Counted from the first letter of the stretch, positions 32,181 through 42,117 are shown. The stretch: 64,000 nucleotides of DNA from Ascarosepion bandense (GCA_037127315.1 JBBBDQ010001123.1:1082001-1146000), one strand, 5' to 3'. The notes: generated by a model not told the origin, from the sequence alone. Numbers and translations: made by a program.

Positions 32181-33110
32181 TATTTTTTTAAATTATTATT
32201 TAAAAAAAAACTTACTAAAAAATATTTTTTTACATCTGTTAACACATAAATTCATTAAATTTTAAGAAATTAAATTTTGTTGCGAAAATTGGTTTATCAG
32301 TTAAACACAGAACTCATTGAGGAATATAAATCATCTATTATTTTATTGAAAAATTTTGCCTTTATTTCCAAAAATCTGCTCCCAATAATAAAATAAAAAA
32401 TGCATTATAACTATGACATTATTTAATTTGATAAGCTTTTAATTGCTTGAATAAATAATATAAACTGAAGACATAGTCTGAAAAAAAAAAACAATTTTTC
32501 AATTAATAATGAAATTTTAAAAGAATTGTTTTCATTGTTTTTTTAATTATAATAATTTATAAAGTTTCAAAAATATTTTAAAAATACTTTAAATATTTGT
32601 TGGGGTTAGTTTAAAAACTTATTAAGCAAAGATTATATTTACTAATCAAAAATTAAAAAGTTTAATACAAATTTTTGTGCCTTCCTATTTTTTAAATAAT
32701 TTTAAATTTTTTTTTTTGTAGATTCGAAGTTTTTCTTTTTGTATAGTAATTTCTATGTGTAAATTAAAAGGTCATGTGTTTCAGGGTTTCTTCCCCTTTC
32801 AGGAAAAGAATTTGTACAATTATGTTACTTGTGATGGCCATACATTTATCATTCATCGGTCAACATATACAGTGGAAAGGTTAGAAAGTTGAACTCAGTA
32901 TTTTAGAAATAGATTTATTCTAAATTTCATGCTATAAATAAGTAATACTTGTGTAAATCAGATTAATTTATCATTAAATTTGGTAATTTTTTCAAAAATA
33001 ATGTATCACAAATGTATTTTTTATTTTTGCAAGATTTTTAAAACCAAGAATTAACTTTTGTTTACAATATGTAGTTTTATGTGTGCGTATACCTATACAT
33101 ATATATTTAT
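32181..33110. other. Gene-free AT-rich stretch
   Basis: Long A- and T-runs. No coding segment, RNA motif or repeat boundary was recognised. Confidence 0.5.
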
Positions 33111-33128
33111 TGATATCCATACCTATAC

Positions 33129-33166
<38 letters not shown>

Positions 33167-33219
33167 TGTCATTATTATGACCAAAAACTAAGTAATTAAA
33201 TAATTATCTGTGTGTGTGT

Positions 33220-33270
<51 letters not shown>

Positions 33271-33481
33271 AATTTTATTATTGCAATGGTTTATATATTT
33301 ATTTAATTGCTTAGTTTTTGGTCATAATAAAATTAGACCAGTACACAGTTGTATTAAAAAGTGTTCAATACAATTGTAGAACTTTTGAATATTTTTCATT
33401 TTTAAACGAGTTATTACACGACCTAGGTTGTGTAATAACTTATTTACAAATGAACTATATATATATATAGATATATATATT

Positions 33482-33556
33482 GTCATCCGCAGACAGATCT
33501 GTTTCGCCGTATCACAGCTCATCAGTATGGTTAGACTCCGATTGCTTTTTTACCCA
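33482..33556 (-). repeat. SINE fragment with hammerhead ribozyme motif (copy E)
   Basis: On the minus strand: CTGATGA at 33525-33519, helix II GCTGT/ACGGC (one U-G wobble), GAAA, helix III ACAG-AT-CTGT and GTC cleavage triplet. Helix I CCATA/TGCGG has one mismatch, plus outer GTC/GAC. The core is complete. The tRNA head is truncated soon after the helix I strand. An (AT)n run lies at its 3' end, as in the other copies. Confidence 0.75.
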
Positions 33557-33934
33557 GGATATATAGTTTTAATGTATGGTATATTGAAAGTGCTCATTAT
33601 CAGGGATATCCTGAAGGGAGTGCCTCAAGATTGTGTTTAAGCATAAAACAATCTGTCGCTGCTACATGTTAACCTCAGTGTCCATTTTTATATATATATC
33701 AGATCAGATTAATGCGAGGTAAAACATTATGGATGGGAAACAAACAAGGGAAGAATAGGATTGGGGAAAAAGGAAGAAGAAAAAAAAGGAAAAGGTTGGT
33801 TAGCATGTATTCTTTGGGGTCAAACCCTAAAGTGAATCTCCATTCTGATTAGCCACAAAAAAAAAAAAAACACCCACATACATTCACAGCAAACCAAAAG
33901 ATTTTGTCGTTTAAATGTAAATCTGCACAACCAC
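33557..33934. other. Gene-free stretch
   Basis: It contains CAGATCAGATTAATGCGAGG and A/G-rich sequence leading into the hammerhead candidate at 33935. It may be the body of the same unnamed element. No gene. Confidence 0.4.
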
Positions 33935-34004
33935 ATCAACATTGCCTGATGATGAGAACCTATCTCGAAACATAGAAATTTCCATGTCGCAATGTAAAAT
34001 TGAT
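33935..34004 (+). ncRNA. Hammerhead ribozyme candidate, distinct family
   Basis: CTGATGA is at 33946-33952. Helix II is GAGA (33954-33957) with TCTC (33963-33966), and one extra T at 33953 precedes it. GAAA is at 33967-33970. Helix III is ACAT/ATGT with an inner GAAA/TTTC pair (33970-33987). The cleavage triplet is GTC, with the predicted cut after 33988. Helix I is CATTGC (33940-33945) with GCAATG (33989-33994), extended past a TAAAA bulge by ATCAA (33935-33939) with TTGAT (34000-34004). The single extra base at helix II is atypical. An (AT)n then (GA)n run follows directly. Confidence 0.65.
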
Positions 34005-34024
34005 ACATAACTATATAATTATGT

Positions 34025-34062
<38 letters not shown>

Positions 34063-34517
34063 CACACACACTGCAAGTAAGTAAAAATATGAAAATAAAT
34101 GAAAATATTCTTAAGATAACACATGTCTAAGGCCTATAATTCCAGAATCATGCCAGTTAATAACAGACTACACAAAAGCAAATCAGGAAAATACTTCTGG
34201 CCCATTTATTATACATCTACCATGTCTTTTAATGCAGAGGTTGTTGGAAGCAAATAAGCAGTAACTGTAACCTTTCAATAAGTCTATAAAAATATCAGAT
34301 TAAAATGTTTGGGTAACCATTCTTCTACCTGTATTTCATAACAAATCATAGTTGAAGTTTTCAATATTTTGAATTTTGAAAAAAAATGCATTTAATATTA
34401 AAGTATAATCATAACCATCTCCAGCGCTTTATTTTTAATGAAATAGTAATTGCTTTCAGGCTTGTTTTTTGTTGTGTTTTTTTTTTTTTTTTTTTTTTTT
34501 CATATTGAATTAACAAA
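34005..34517. other. Gene-free stretch
   Basis: (AT)n/(GA)n/(CA)n at 34021-34072, unrecognised AT-rich DNA, and a T-tract (about 34477-34500) directly before the 5S-headed SINE. Confidence 0.5.
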
Positions 34518-34885
34518 TCCTGTACAATCAGTTAGGGTAAGCAATGTCAAGCTTGGTCAGTACCTAGATGGGTAACCACTCATGAATATTAGGTGCTGTA
34601 AGCTTGGATCTGTGGATGACGTAATGGATAATGGCTCAGAATTGTTAATCAGAGAGAGAGAGCCATTTTACAATTCTTGTTGGGTTCATTATTTTCACTT
34701 ATGTGCAAATACTTTTGGGAATGGTATGAATCCACCACTTCTCCCTCAAGCTATGGGCTAATTAGTAGGACTTGTATCAGTAAACTATTAGTCTCCAAGA
34801 AAAAATTCTTACAATGTAAAATTATTTTTTAACTTTAAATAACCGGTAAAGGGTTGATAAGTCAGAAGACAAATCAATCAACCAT
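34518..34885 (+). repeat. 5S rRNA-tRNA composite SINE
   Basis: The 5S-like head has GTAAGCAATGTCAAGCTTGG, TCAGTACCTAGATGGGTAAC and ATTAGGTGCTGTAAGCTTGG. A tRNA-like block GGCTCAGAATTGTTAATCAG follows. The tail includes GTGCAAATACTTTTGGGAAT and AAGGGTTGATAAG. Same layout as 5225-5540. Confidence 0.8.
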
Positions 34886-34934
34886 GGGGTTACAGCTGTG
34901 CAGTGTTGCTGATACACGCACGCACACATGCACA

Positions 34935-35308
34935 CACTACAGTTCAAAGTTTGATGAAACACCCAGTTATTTTTTAAATTGACCCCAAAAAGTAGTTGTT
35001 TGTACTTTAAATAAGAGAAAATTATGACACGTAGTTAAAATAACTGAGACATGATTTTTTTTATTATGACAAAAAGAAAAAAATAAACATTTCATGATTG
35101 AATTTTGCTCCCATCAAAATATTCCTCTTTAGAGTTGATTACTGCAAATTTTTGGCATTCGTTGCAAAAGTTTCTCAAATTATAAGTGATAATTAATTCC
35201 ATTTTTTTTTCAGTGACTCTCAAGAGCTCTTTTTCATTCCACCCGCTCTTCTGTCAAGTTCACCTCATGCTAATTCTGGGGGTGGCTCCAAACTTTTGAA
35301 CGGTAGTG
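34935..35308. mobile_element. Tc1-type MITE or deleted transposon
   Basis: Left end CACTACAGTTCAAAGTTTG and right end (reverse complement) CACTACCGTTCAAAAGTTTG form inverted repeats. TA follows the right end; the left flank is CA within an (AC)n run. The interior (374 bp total) has no usable frame. The termini resemble those of Tc1-like elements I know from fish genomes. Confidence 0.7.
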
Positions 35309-35371
35309 TATGTGTATATATATAGACAAAAAGAGAGAAAGGTTGAATATATGGATCAGAACCCAACAAAA

Positions 35372-35575
35372 TGATGAAATAAAGGACAAATAGGAAATGT
35401 ATTTCAATCTAACATGTTTCACTTTTATTAAAGCTTCATCAGAGATTGAAAGAGAAATGAAAAAACAAAGAGCTATGTCGCTTTGCTTTTTCCATTTCTC
35501 TTGACATCTAACGAAGCTTTAATAAAAGTGAAACGTTAAATTGAAATACATTTTCTATCTGTTCTTTATTCTATC

Positions 35576-35580
<5 letters not shown>
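35372..35580. repeat. Fold-back repeat with hammerhead motif in each arm
   Basis: AATGTATTTCAATCTAACAT...CACTTTTATTAAAGCTTC (35397-35437) returns inverted at 35513-35555. The arms extend outward through TATAGAA-like/GGACAAATAGG words and inward through GAGAAATGAAAAA/TTTTTCCATTTCTC. The spacer is under 60 nt. The left arm, read on the minus strand, has a full hammerhead core. The right arm, read on the plus strand, has the same layout with CTAACGA instead of CTGANGA. An (AT)n run abuts the right arm. Confidence 0.8.
35402..35451 (-). ncRNA. Hammerhead ribozyme candidate
   Basis: Minus strand: helix I TTTCAATCT (35451-35443) with AGATTGAAA (35410-35402), nine uninterrupted pairs. CTGATGA is at 35442-35436. 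Helix II is GCTTT/AAAGT after one extra A. GAAA is at 35420-35417. Helix III is minimal, AC-AT-GT. T17 is at 35411 with the predicted cut just after it. The weak points are the 2-bp helix III and the extra A, both features to test. Small helix III is known from hammerheads of Penelope-like retroelements. Confidence 0.65.
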
Positions 35581-35630
<50 letters not shown>

Positions 35631-35633
<3 letters not shown>

Positions 35634-36489
35634 GTGTCCTAGATAATCTTTAGATATGTATGTGAAATAAGCTTTGGAGTAAAAAGTTCTATTAAAAACA
35701 ATGAAACACTTTTAATGCACATTAATATATAATAATATTAATAATCTAGTTGAATCATTGACAAGCATTAGATGCACACATGAAATAAGTTTTGGAGTAA
35801 AAACCAAAATATTTTCGTATATATTAATATTTTATTTTTTGAAACAATTTTTGGGTAAACTTGTTTATTTATTTTGCTATTTTGTTTTCATACTAATCTA
35901 AGTCTGGCACAAGGCCATATATTGGATGCTTATATTGTTATTCACAAGAAAGATGTTTTGCTGTTATATTTTTTGTATTTTGATAAAATAAATAAATTTA
36001 ACATCTCTGTTCTTTATTCTTTGTTGGTCGTTGGGTAATTACAAGCAACCTGGTCTCACTGATAAGTAATTAAAAATTCTGATGATATGATAACACAAGA
36101 TATGCTCAGTAGTCTCTCTTTCAGGACTGGTGAGGTCCTGAATAATCAGAAAAGTGAATTTTAAAATAAATTATTCTTTATCTCTCTACCTTTATATGAA
36201 ACTAGTGAGACCTATTAAAATTTCATAGTTTTCCCGTTTTTAATTTTGAGATGAATTCTGGTTCCTCATTCAATGAGTCAATAAATTTCTATACACTTAT
36301 ATAATAGGCACTATTATATTGTTAAATATTTTAATAACTTTCACAAACTATGGGAAATTGTTTTTATTATTCTATATCCTATTCTTCAAAATTCTTCCTT
36401 TGAATCCAGACTAACACCTAAAGTATATTTCATTAATGAAGGAAAGTTATCAATGAAACATGAATAATATTGAAAAAGATACATAGAAT
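35631..36489. other. Gene-free stretch
   Basis: AT-rich. It contains a weak copy of the GTCTGGCACAAGGCC repeat at 35905. No gene was recognised. Confidence 0.45.
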
Positions 36490-37490
36490 ATGAATATTTT
36501 TCTTTTCTATTCCACTCCCTTCCATTTCTTTCTATTTCTCTCTCTTTCATTCCTCTCTTTCTACTACCTTTTATTTCTTTCTATTTTCCTCTCTTTCCAC
36601 TCCCTTCCATTTCTCTTTCTTTCATTCCTCTCTTTCGAAACCCTTCCATTTCTTTTTCTTTCTCTTTCATTCCTCTTTTTCCACTACCTTTTATTTCTTT
36701 CTATTTCTCTCTCTTTCATTCTTCTCTTTCCACTCTCTTCCATTTCTCTTTCTTTCATTCCTCTCTTTTCACTCCCTTCCATTTCTTTTTCTTTCTCTCT
36801 TTCATTCCTCTCTTTTCATTTCCTTTTCTTTCTATTTCTTTCTCTTTCATTCCTCTCTTTTCACTCCCTTCCATTTCTTTTTCTTTCTCTCTTTCATTCC
36901 TCTCTTTTCATTTCCTTTTCTTTCTATTTCTTTCTCTTTCATTCCTCTCTTTTCACTCCCTTCCATTTCTTTTTCTTTCTCTCTTTCATTCCTCTCTTTT
37001 CATTTCCTTTTCTTTCTATTTCTTTCTCTTTCATTCCTCTCTTTCCACTCCCTTCCATTTCTTTTTCTTTCTCTCTTTCATTCCTCTCTTTCCACTACCT
37101 TTTATTTCTATTTCTCTCTCTTTTATTCCTGTCTTTCCACTCTCTTCCATTTCTTTTTCTTTCTCTCTCTTTCATTCCTCTCTTTCCACTCCCTTCCATT
37201 TCTTTTTCTTTCTCTTTCATTCCTCTTTTTCCACTACCTTTTATTTCTTTCTATTTCTCTCTCTTTCATTCTTCTCTTTCCACTCTCTTCCATTTCTTTT
37301 TCTTTCATTCCTCTCTTTCCACTCCCTTCCATTTCTTTTCTTTCTCTCTTTCATTCCTCTCTTTCCATTACCTTTTCTTTCTATTTCTCTCTCTTTCATT
37401 CCTCTCTTTCCACTTCTTTTTCTTTCTATTTCTTTCCACTTCCTTCAATTCCTTTCTATTTCTCTTCATATTTCTATTTCCTTGAAGCAG
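36490..37490 (+). repeat. 1-kb polypyrimidine tract with layered tandem repeats
   Basis: Almost pure C/T on this strand over 1 kb, built from TTTCTTTTTCTTTCTCTC, TTTCATTCCTCTCTTTCC and ACTCCCTTCCATTTC blocks. A longer unit of about 92 bp repeats three times in 36769-37050. The 331-residue open frame across it consists almost only of F, L, S, I and P and is a by-product of base composition. Such mirror-symmetric homopurine/homopyrimidine DNA can form intramolecular triplexes. Confidence 0.95.
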
Positions 37491-37865
37491 ACATGAAATG
37501 CCTGAGAGCATTATAACTTCCTCTATCTTCCTTTACTTTTTTCTTAATATGTAAGCTGTCTTTCTCTTATAAAAAAAAACAATACCATCAAAATATTCAA
37601 ATGTAACCATCACTTCTACTCTAACAGTTTCTTTTTTGACATTTTCCATCTGTGGAGCTCCCTTCTGTATACTTGCTTTCCTGACAGCTACAATCTTTAA
37701 ATTTTTAAAGGCAATGTCAATTACTATCTTCTATCTCCCTAAATCCCATCCCCCTCTTCCATCTATAAGCATCCCCTGTATCTAGTTTCTTCTCTCACTG
37801 TAACCCCCTGTATATTAGTGGCAAGTCTGCCTTGCCTGGGGTGAAATGATTATTTAAAAAAATAG
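37491..37865 (+). repeat. LINE 3' end fragment
   Basis: From about 37600 the plus strand parallels the end of the LINE at 51950-52240: GCTCCCTTCTGTATACTTGC, CCTGACAGCTACAATC, then CTTGCCTGGGGTGAAATGAT and TAAAAAAATAGC. It covers the last codons and 3' UTR, with stops. Confidence 0.65.
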
Positions 37866-38345
37866 CTTCTTCTCTCCTTTCTCACAATCAAAATGAATGG
37901 TCCATTATTTATCTGAGTAATGGCAAGGTATATAACGTAATTTTTTAATTTAATTTTAGTAGAAATTTGATTGTTATTTTATAAATTGAATATTACGTCA
38001 TTTTTTTGTTTCAGAATGTCTGTAGCAGTGTTATAGTTATTAATAGTTATTTAACTAAGCATTATTTCTTATATATGTTTTTTGTGATAGAAATAGAAAA
38101 AAAAAATCTGTATGCCAACACTAAGTTCAATTGCAGAGCTGGTGTGAATTGTCAAGCAGGCAACATAGTAACAAAAACACCAACCTTCCCTTCCCAACAG
38201 TGAAAATAGTACTTTCTCTCACAAAGCTCAAAAAATTATCCCCCAGCAAGCGAAAGCAATGGCTTTTATTCACAGTGATTTTTCTGATTGACCATACCAG
38301 ACAGGAAGGAAAGAAAATTAGCATAGCTTCTGATACTGATACTCA
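37866..38345 (-). repeat. Unclassified dispersed repeat, copy 1 (38090-38345)
   Basis: Read on the minus strand: ATGCTAATTTTCTTTCC, TCAATCAGAAAAATCAC, TTTGTTACTATGTTGCC. It matches 54405-54720 on the plus strand. Upstream, ATGGTCCATTATTTATCTGA at 37898 recurs at 39000, so this repeat and the Helitron-like element lie between two short direct repeats. Confidence 0.6.
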
Positions 38346-38367
38346 TAGCAGCTCTTTATGTGCTCAG

Positions 38368-38870
38368 TAGCAGTATAGCCCGGCGTTGCTCGGGTGTAAT
38401 GAAAGCTTTAAAACTAATCCATGATCCTGGAGCTCAGACTCAGCCTAAATAACATTTGTGTGAAGTTTGATGAGAATCGGATAAAAATTGTGGATTTGTA
38501 TAAAGGACATACAGACAGATAAACAGACACACACACAAACATCTTGCCTTTTATATATATATATATATTATCGATTTTCTACACTATTGTAAGAAGTGCA
38601 ACCTTGAAACTTCTGAATATCGTTTCTTATGTCTTTGTCTATGAGTGTATCAAATTTGATTAAAATCGGACCACTCCTTCTATAACCTGATTTTTTCGAT
38701 TGTCGATATTTATCAGGGGTACCTCGACACAAAACCTAGCTAAGAACACTCGCAGACACTTATAGTACAACTGTGTAAATTTTCAAGAAAATTGGTTCAA
38801 CTGTTTTAGAGTCTATTGGTAACGGACACACACAGACAAAGTTCCATTTATAAATAAGTGTAGATTTAGA
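38368..38870 (-). mobile_element. Helitron-like non-autonomous element
   Basis: Inverted relative to 4361-4889 with the same block order: TATAGCCCGGCGTTGCTCGG, TTTAAAACTAATCCATGATC, ATTTGTATAAAGGACATACA, (AT)n, CCTTGAAACTTCTGAATATC, AGGGGTACCTCGACAC, GTTCCATTTATAAATAAG. On the minus strand the 3' hairpin CCCGAGCAACGCCGGG is perfect and is followed by CTATACTGCTAC, one base from the CTAG end seen in the 4-kb copy. Confidence 0.5.
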
Positions 38871-39734
38871 TCACTTTTGGTAATTTTTCAACAGACCACA
38901 CACAAAACAAAAACTTTTTTTCGAGTGATTTTCTTTTGATACACTTTTTTCACTGAAACTGAAAGCATCTCTGATATCTTTGTCTCGTAATCAAAATGAA
39001 ATGGTCCATTATTTATCTGAGGTAATGGCAGGATGTAACACACATGCTAACTTATTAATGAAGGTGGAAGTGAAATTAGGATATTCTAATTAAAGCTTTC
39101 CTTTGATGTGTTTGGTTTGAAATTCTGTGCTTTTTTGTTGTAGTCTCTCTTTCTGGATTGGTGAAATATTCTGAAAAAGATGTTGAAAGCTGTAAAGTGT
39201 ATTCCTTTAAAAAACACATTTTGCAAGAGAAGCCACTGTTAAATTTAATATATACAAAGTCTGTCATGAAGTTTGATGTCCAACAACAAAATCTGGAATT
39301 CCATGAAGTCAATTTCTTGACAGGAATCATTTTGCATCTTCAGAAAATGAAAATGTTCCAAAAAAGAAAATTTGCTTCATTTCTTGAATTTAATTTGGTC
39401 AAATATCCCTAAAGAAAATATAGAAGTTCTAATACTTAAAAAAAAAATCACTTCACATTTGAATGAGTTTAATCTTTTATATTTTGTTCAAAACATAAAA
39501 TAGATGGCCATTAAGTTACTTACACTTTAGTGCAAGAACAAGTCTCTCTTTAAAGTTCTTACTATTTATAGCAAAAATTTCACAAGTTCAGTGGCAATAA
39601 CATGGGTTATAATTTTAGCTTTTCTGAGCTAAACGTGTTGCCGTTATAAAGCAGAAAATATCTACCTGCTAGCAAAGATTTTAACTTTTTGTTCACGAGT
39701 GTTAAAGCGGGTCGGTAACAATCTCTACACATAT
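38871..39734. other. Gene-free stretch
   Basis: A plus-strand open frame at 39158-39412 is preceded by a pyrimidine-rich stretch and AG. Its peptide matches no family I know, so I do not call it an exon. Confidence 0.35.
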
Positions 39735-39995
39735 GCAAATGTACTTTTTTTTTTCTTACACCTAATGGTGTGTAGGGCAGCATTTTTGCTGTTTCCGTAA
39801 CAGTTTTTTATGGGGTAGGATTGTTAGCTCTGTGCCCAACCCCCAAACCTGAAGGAAGGTGATTTTCTAAGCATAGCTTAGATGTAACACAGCCGAAAGT
39901 TGGGAATACCCAGTAAGGATCGAACTCACTACTCAGTTATAATGATTCTAGCAAGACAAGCTTGCTAACCATTACACCACACTGTGGTGCCCATG
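39735..39995 (-). repeat. tRNA-derived SINE, long copy
   Basis: The minus-strand head GGTGTAATGGTTAGCAAGC and GTGAGTTCGATCCTTACTG match the head at 15830. The tail (TTGGGGGTTGGGCACAGAGC, AACTGTTACGGAAACAGC, CTGCCCTACACACCATTAGG) is the same tail that follows the 5S head at 41031-41258. Confidence 0.8.
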
Positions 39996-40105
39996 CAAAT
40001 GTACGCTCGCCATAAAAAACAAAATTTATATTCCTTGCTTGCTTCAAATTCAGTCTTTTATATGTCTTTAATCTTGCCACATTCTTCTCCATAAAACTAG
40101 TTACA

Positions 40106-40204
40106 GTTGCATCTTTTTCTTTCTTTTTTTCTTCAACATGCCAGTAGTAGAGAGAGCACACCTTCTGTCTCTTCGAGGTAAGTCTATTTATTGCATTACT
40201 ACTA
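40106..40204 (-). repeat. Candidate 3' LTR of the Gypsy remnant
   Basis: The minus strand begins TGTAGTAGTAATGCAATAAA and includes GACTTACCTCGAAGAGAC. Directly before it on the same strand is the purine-rich GGATCGGGAGGAG, as expected of a polypurine tract. The match to 42115-42039 fades after about 80 bp. Confidence 0.55.
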
Positions 40205-41030
40205 CACTCCTCCCGATCCTATGATCACACATGAAACATTCAGAGGGTGGTCTTTTGCGCCATTTGCTTTTTTGCAGGGATATAGTCACAAGGTCTCCAT
40301 TAGAGGTGTCATCAGAAGAGGTATCGCCTGCATCTATGCTGCGTGCCAATTCACCTGGCCTCTCTTCAAAAGTTATAAGTCTTTAATTCTCTGAAGACAT
40401 GTCAGATCATTTCATCGGCACTCTCTCAACTTTTCAGCGCATATATCTGCACGAGCTGTAAACGGATCCACATGTTTATTCAACTCTCGGTAATCGAGCA
40501 CAGGTCTTATTTTATCTTTATTGTGCTGAATGACTGCCATCAGTGGGATCAGACCTTTCGGGGACCCCAATTTTTCTTCTGGGTAAGGAACCAACCATCC
40601 ATTATTAATTCAGGTTTGTAGTTCTTTACTGTATTTTGGTCGAGCTCTTGCAGGAATGTTGTGCTCCGGCACCCGGTTGCGTAATTTTTCTGGTGGCTGA
40701 TCACCGGACCACTTCCACGAAACCATCTAGGATTTGGTATGTCAATCAAACTTTGCGCGAAAATCAGGTTGTTCCAATTCTATTGTCGTGCCCAAGGTAA
40801 GAGCCGCCTCAGAGAAATGTGCTTTGCCTTCTTCATCGATGTGCATGCCACATCCATTCCCAGAAGGAGGTCGAATCTCAATGGCTTGCTCTTCACCACT
40901 AGCATGTCCATTGTAAAGGGATCCCTGTCAGTCACTGCTAAGATAGAGTCCACCAACGCTATTCGGTTTACTCCATTAATTTACCTTCATTACAAGGTGC
41001 ACTTGTCTACAGCTATATTGTGTTGAATGC

Positions 41031-41258
41031 ACCGGTTCCCATCCAATCACCGAAGTTAAGCAACATTGAGCATGGTCAGTACTTAAATGGGTGACCATTT
41101 GGGAATACTAGGTGCTGTAAACATAAGGACCAAGAATGCTCCACCAGTCCTCCAGGTTTGGGGGTTGGGTGCAAGGCTAACAACCTTGTTCCGTAAAAAA
41201 CAGTTTGTTACAGAAACAGCAACAAAAAAGTTGCTGCCCTATGCACCATTGGGTGTGA
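41031..41258 (+). repeat. 5S rRNA-headed SINE inserted in the Gypsy remnant
   Basis: The 5S-like part 41033-41122 is GGTTCCCATCCAATCACCGA, AGTTAAGCAACATTGAGC, TCAGTACTTAAATGGGTGAC and AATACTAGGTGCTGTAA. The tail 41145-41258 (AGGTTTGGGGGTTGGGTGC, AACCTTGTTCCGTAAAA) is shared with the tRNA-headed SINE at 39735, not with the other 5S SINEs. It sits between gag and protease of the minus-strand retroelement. Confidence 0.85.
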
Positions 41259-42038
41259 TGGATAAATGATGATGACAGGGAGCACTTTGTTTAGTTTGTG
41301 TGGAGAGAGAGTAGTGCAGACCTCTTGCCAGACACCTTGCTGCGATGTGTCCTTGTTGCTGGCACCAATGGCAGCGTATCTTTGGGAGCGCTCTTCTTGC
41401 TTTGTTCTCGGGCTGCCAGCAGTCTCTGGCAAAGTGATTGGAACCTCCACACTTGTAACACTGCACTGCGACTGTATCCTTCTGGTTGAGGGGTTAAAAG
41501 TGGGTTTACAGGCACACAAGGAACAACTGCATCGCCTAACCACAGCAGCAACTGGCTCATCCACTTTCACCTCTTCTGTCATGAGAGCTCAATCTCTGAA
41601 CAGAATCTGCTCCAGTGTCATGTAATTCATCCTTGAGGATGTCCGTAATTGTCGTTTAATCGGACTGGGGAGTCCTGATACAAATGCGCAACTAAGCCAT
41701 TGGTCAGAATTTGATTTAACCAGACATGCCAGGTCCTGTAGGTCACCCAAATACTCGTCCACAGTTTCCCCAGGGCACAAGCGGCGAGAGACAAACTTGT
41801 CAAATCAACAAAAGAATCTGGTGCAAAAGCCATGAGGAGGGTTTGTTTCACCTGTTCCAAGTTCTCCCTTTGGTCACGGGTTGACCGTCAGTATACCGAG
41901 AGAGCTCCGCCTCTCAGCCTTAAAACACATTTAATGTTGTCAACACCACACATTTCGCACACCAGCTCCACCTGTTCCAACCATTTGGACGCCATGAAAT
42001 TCAGGCTTCAGCCAAATGTCAAACGCTTCTTCACACAC

Positions 42039-42115
42039 GTCCTTTTCTTTCTTTCTTCTTCAATGTGCCGGTGTCTGTTCGAGGTAAGTCTATTTGTTGC
42101 ATTACTACTACACTT
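42039..42115 (-). repeat. Candidate 5' LTR of the Gypsy remnant
   Basis: The minus strand begins TGTAGTAGTAATGCAACAAA and includes GACTTACCTCGAACAGACAC and AAGAAAGAAAGAAAAGGACG. It matches 40204-40106. gag starts about 45 bp further on, so the LTR is short or partly deleted. Confidence 0.55.
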
Positions 42116-42117
42116 TT

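Larger units (their letters stand above)
40106..42117 (-). mobile_element. Ty3/Gypsy-type LTR retroelement remnant
   Basis: Minus-strand order: short LTR-like repeat, gag, protease region, reverse transcriptase fragment, second LTR-like repeat. gag begins MASKWLEQVELV near 41995, then broken frames with LLMAFAPDSF and CPGETVDEYLGDLQDLA. Two zinc knuckles follow (CYKCGGSNHFARDC, CHWCQQQGHIAARC; about 41465-41330). The protease region (41020-40750) reads DRDPFTMDMLVV and LLLGMD. The RT part (about 40594-40412) has GLIPLMAV and IRPVLDYRELN. RT catalytic box, RNase H and integrase are missing. A 5S SINE splits gag from protease. Frameshifts and the missing pol show it is dead. Confidence 0.8.

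Noticed and set aside
35508..35550. Second active hammerhead in the right arm of the fold-back
   Set aside because: The core reads CTAACGA, so two conserved bases are altered, and helix III has no loop. Counted only as a decayed twin.
36490..37485. 331-residue open reading frame
   Set aside because: Composed almost wholly of F, L, S, I and P because it runs through a polypyrimidine tract. No domain, no complexity.
39158..39412. Possible internal exon after a pyrimidine-rich AG
   Set aside because: The peptide matches no family known to me, and there is no donor or partner exon that can be tied to it.
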